Part shown: positions 11,156 to 14,799 of the stretch, one piece after another
How the letters are laid out: each line of letters starts with the position of its first letter
Numbering within the stretch: position 1 is the stretch's first letter
The notes under the pieces: model-generated
Told to the model about the DNA's origin: nothing
What the model saw: the letters and a program-made list of their open reading frames with translations, nothing else
The model's database searches: none
Position numbers and translations under genes: made by a program
From: Pseudomonadota bacterium
GTDB lineage: Bacteria; Pseudomonadota; Alphaproteobacteria; Sphingomonadales; Sphingomonadaceae
Direction of reading: 5' to 3'
Assembly: GCA_023427285.1 (NCBI GenBank)
Contig: JAEZBH010000139.1
Coordinates: 1-14,799, forward strand
Length of the DNA: 14,799 nucleotides

Positions 11156-13183
<2,028 letters not shown>

Positions 13184-13206
13184 TCGGAAGCGCATCCATC
13201 AGACCA

Positions 13207-13242
13207 ACGCCCCGGAGTTCCCCTCCGGGGCGTTTTCTTTTT
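13207..13242 (+). terminator. Rho-independent terminator of the dnaG-rpoD operon
   Basis: ACGCCCCGGAG (13207-13217) pairs perfectly with CTCCGGGGCGT (13223-13233) around a 5-base TTCCC loop. The T-rich tail TTTCTTTTTG follows directly. It begins 23 bases after the rpoD stop and insulates the next gene. Confidence 0.93.
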
Positions 13243-13281
13243 GCGCCTGATGAACAATTCGATCGTCAAATTTCCATTGAA

Positions 13282-13296
13282 TTAAACACCTCTTAA
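13282..13296 (+). promoter_or_regulatory. Putative CtrA binding site (TTAA-N7-TTAA)
   Basis: TTAA at 13282-13285 and TTAA at 13293-13296 are separated by exactly 7 bases, the full recognition pattern of the alphaproteobacterial cell-cycle regulator CtrA. The box overlaps the predicted -35 (13283-13288) of the downstream gene, the position seen at CtrA-activated promoters. The match is exact, but such a short AT pattern can occur by chance in an AT-rich spacer. Confidence 0.5.
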
Positions 13297-13311
13297 TCAT
13301 CGGGCCATAAA
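13283..13311 (+). promoter_or_regulatory. Predicted promoter of the orphan gene at 13324
   Basis: TAAACA (13283-13288), a 17-base spacer and CATAAA (13306-13311) each match four of six sigma70 consensus positions. Start would fall near 13318, leaving a leader of only about 6 bases. This agrees with the absence of any Shine-Dalgarno sequence before the ATG. Confidence 0.4.
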
Positions 13312-13323
13312 CTTACAGCCGAC

Positions 13324-14130
13324 ATGACCTACCGACTGAAAGACCCACACGTAACCGGCGCGATGGGCCCGGACGCTCTCCGGCGTCAGGCTGCCTCGCC
13401 CTGGAACAACGCGGCCCACCAGTATGCGTCGGGTCAGGAATTCGCATATCATCTGCTCGACGGGCTCAAGAGCGAGCCCGCGCTGTTCCCGAACTATCTG
13501 ACCGAGCTTTCAGCCTCTTCGTGGGAGAAGACATCCTGCCTGCTGGCGGACTTTGCCCACCTCTTTGCCATTTCCAGCCACGGCTGGCCCGCTCATGCCA
13601 TCCAGATGGCCGCCAACCTGAAAGACCAGCTGGAATCGGACCTCTCGCCCACAGAGCTTTCAGAGTCCCTGTTCGGCTCGTCCGTCACGGATGCTGATTG
13701 CATTCGCCGTCTGGCGGTTGCGGTTGGCCCCACCCGCCTGCGCGCCGGGCTGACCACGGCAGAAGCCAATGCTCTGGCCCACCGTCGCCGCATCGAGATT
13801 CTGCTGGAATCAGAGCGCAGCGGCTGTGCGCTCGGCACGGGCGTTGTCATCACCATGTCCTGGCTTCGCCTCACCTCCCAGATCAGCCAGATGCTGCGGA
13901 TTGCGCCGTCTGCCGGCCAGCCCGCGATCAACATTGCCGGTCTGGACGGCCTGTCCGAGACGTCGATGCTCCCCCCGCCCGCCCTTGCGCGCCACCTCAG
14001 CACCATTGCCCAGTCGCAAGCGGCGCGTCGTGGATTGCTGTTCGGCGTCGGCCAGGCATTGGCGCTTCAGGCGACCTTCTGGTCCATGCTGGCAGACCGG
14101 GGCCGCACGCTGACCAAGCGCACGAACTGA
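13324..14130 (+). CDS. Hypothetical protein, predicted CtrA-regulated
   Basis: I do not recognise this 268-residue protein. It is predicted to be mostly helical and soluble, with no signal peptide. The only markedly hydrophobic stretches are about 72-84 and 169-181 (ALGTGVVITMSWL), too short or polar for confident membrane helices. Tryptophans are scattered (27, 68, 88, 180, 253). The C-terminal part (about 225-262) looks amphipathic and ends in basic RTLTKRTN. Base composition and codon use look like the neighbours, and the long frame on the plus strand after a terminator supports a real gene. No ribosome site precedes the ATG at 13324; a later in-frame ATG at 13363 is an alternative. The CtrA-like box upstream suggests a cell-cycle, polarity or motility link, but that is inference from the promoter only. 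Confidence 0.8.
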   Translation: MTYRLKDPHVTGAMGPDALRRQAASPWNNAAHQYASGQEFAYHLLDGLKSEPALFPNYLTELSASSWEKTSCLLADFAHLFAISSHGWPAHAIQMAANLKDQLESDLSPTELSESLFGSSVTDADCIRRLAVAVGPTRLRAGLTTAEANALAHRRRIEILLESERSGCALGTGVVITMSWLRLTSQISQMLRIAPSAGQPAINIAGLDGLSETSMLPPPALARHLSTIAQSQAARRGLLFGVGQALALQATFWSMLADRGRTLTKRTN

Positions 14131-14198
14131 TCCCGCCCTACCTCATCTTGGCGGAATTCATCCCTCCGGCGTTAACTGCGCTGCGCCTTCAAACCTGC

Positions 14199-14240
14199 CG
14201 AACACGCCGGATTGTCGAACATGCCGCCGCCCTTTAGGGT
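14199..14240 (+). promoter_or_regulatory. Possible promoter and direct repeat upstream of the MoxR-type ATPase
   Basis: TTGTCG (14212-14217), a 17-base spacer and TAGGGT (14235-14240) form a weak sigma70-like promoter, with start near 14247 and a leader of about 37 bases. An 11-base direct repeat with one mismatch, CGAACACGCCG (14199-14209) and CGAACATGCCG (14216-14226), overlaps the -35 with a period of 17. Both observations are modest. Confidence 0.3.
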
Positions 14241-14283
14241 GCCGGAACCTATTCGTGCGTCATTCAGCGAAAAAGAGATGAGC

Positions 14284-14799
<516 letters not shown>

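Noticed and set aside
13698..14237. A second plus-strand frame of 179 codons overlapping the orphan gene
   Set aside because: It is an alternate-frame shadow of the 268-residue ORF, Pro/Arg/His-rich, with no ribosome site. The orphan frame is longer and has a promoter.

Overview
This window looks like a chromosomal core segment of a GC-rich alphaproteobacterium. The gene order supports this: greA-carB-(small ORF)-carA faces a yqeY-dnaG-rpoD cluster, and the MoxR-type ATPase has the N-terminus I associate with alphaproteobacterial genomes. A perfect TTAA-N7-TTAA box (the CtrA recognition pattern) upstream of one gene points the same way. I cannot fix the genus; a stalked or dimorphic lineage (Caulobacterales/Maricaulales/Hyphomonadaceae) is a guess. 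I see no insertion sequence, phage gene, CRISPR array, rRNA or tRNA.

Left half, minus strand (1-8361). The window opens inside a rhomboid intramembrane serine protease (start near 640, C-terminus cut off). Next come a 724-residue transmembrane chemoreceptor (719-2893), the transcript-cleavage factor greA (3055-3534), carB (3653-6883), an unrecognised 99-codon ORF (6893-7192) that fills the carA-carB gap, and carA (7192-8361). CarA and CarB are the small and large subunits of carbamoyl-phosphate synthetase, which feeds pyrimidine and arginine synthesis. greA and carB are each followed by hairpins that read as minus-strand terminators.

Divergent control region (8362-8580). An AT-rich stretch holds back-to-back sigma70-like promoters. 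One fires left into carA (TTGACA -35 with an A/T-rich block upstream). The other fires right into yqeY (TTGAAA-N17-TATGAT).

Right half, plus strand (8581-14799). A GatB/YqeY-domain protein (8581-9036) is followed by a strong hairpin terminator and a second hairpin. Then come dnaG primase (9273-11150) and rpoD, the housekeeping sigma factor, starting within a few bases of the dnaG stop. This is the macromolecular-synthesis operon with yqeY upstream in place of the rpsU of enterobacteria. rpoD ends in a textbook terminator. Beyond it, an unrecognised 268-residue protein (13324-14130) has a CtrA-like box overlapping its likely -35 element and almost no leader. The window ends inside a MoxR-family AAA+ ATPase (from 14284).

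Most of the window is ordinary housekeeping sequence. The items most worth a second look are the coupled small ORF inside carAB, the CtrA-boxed orphan gene after rpoD, and the stacked hairpins between carB and greA.
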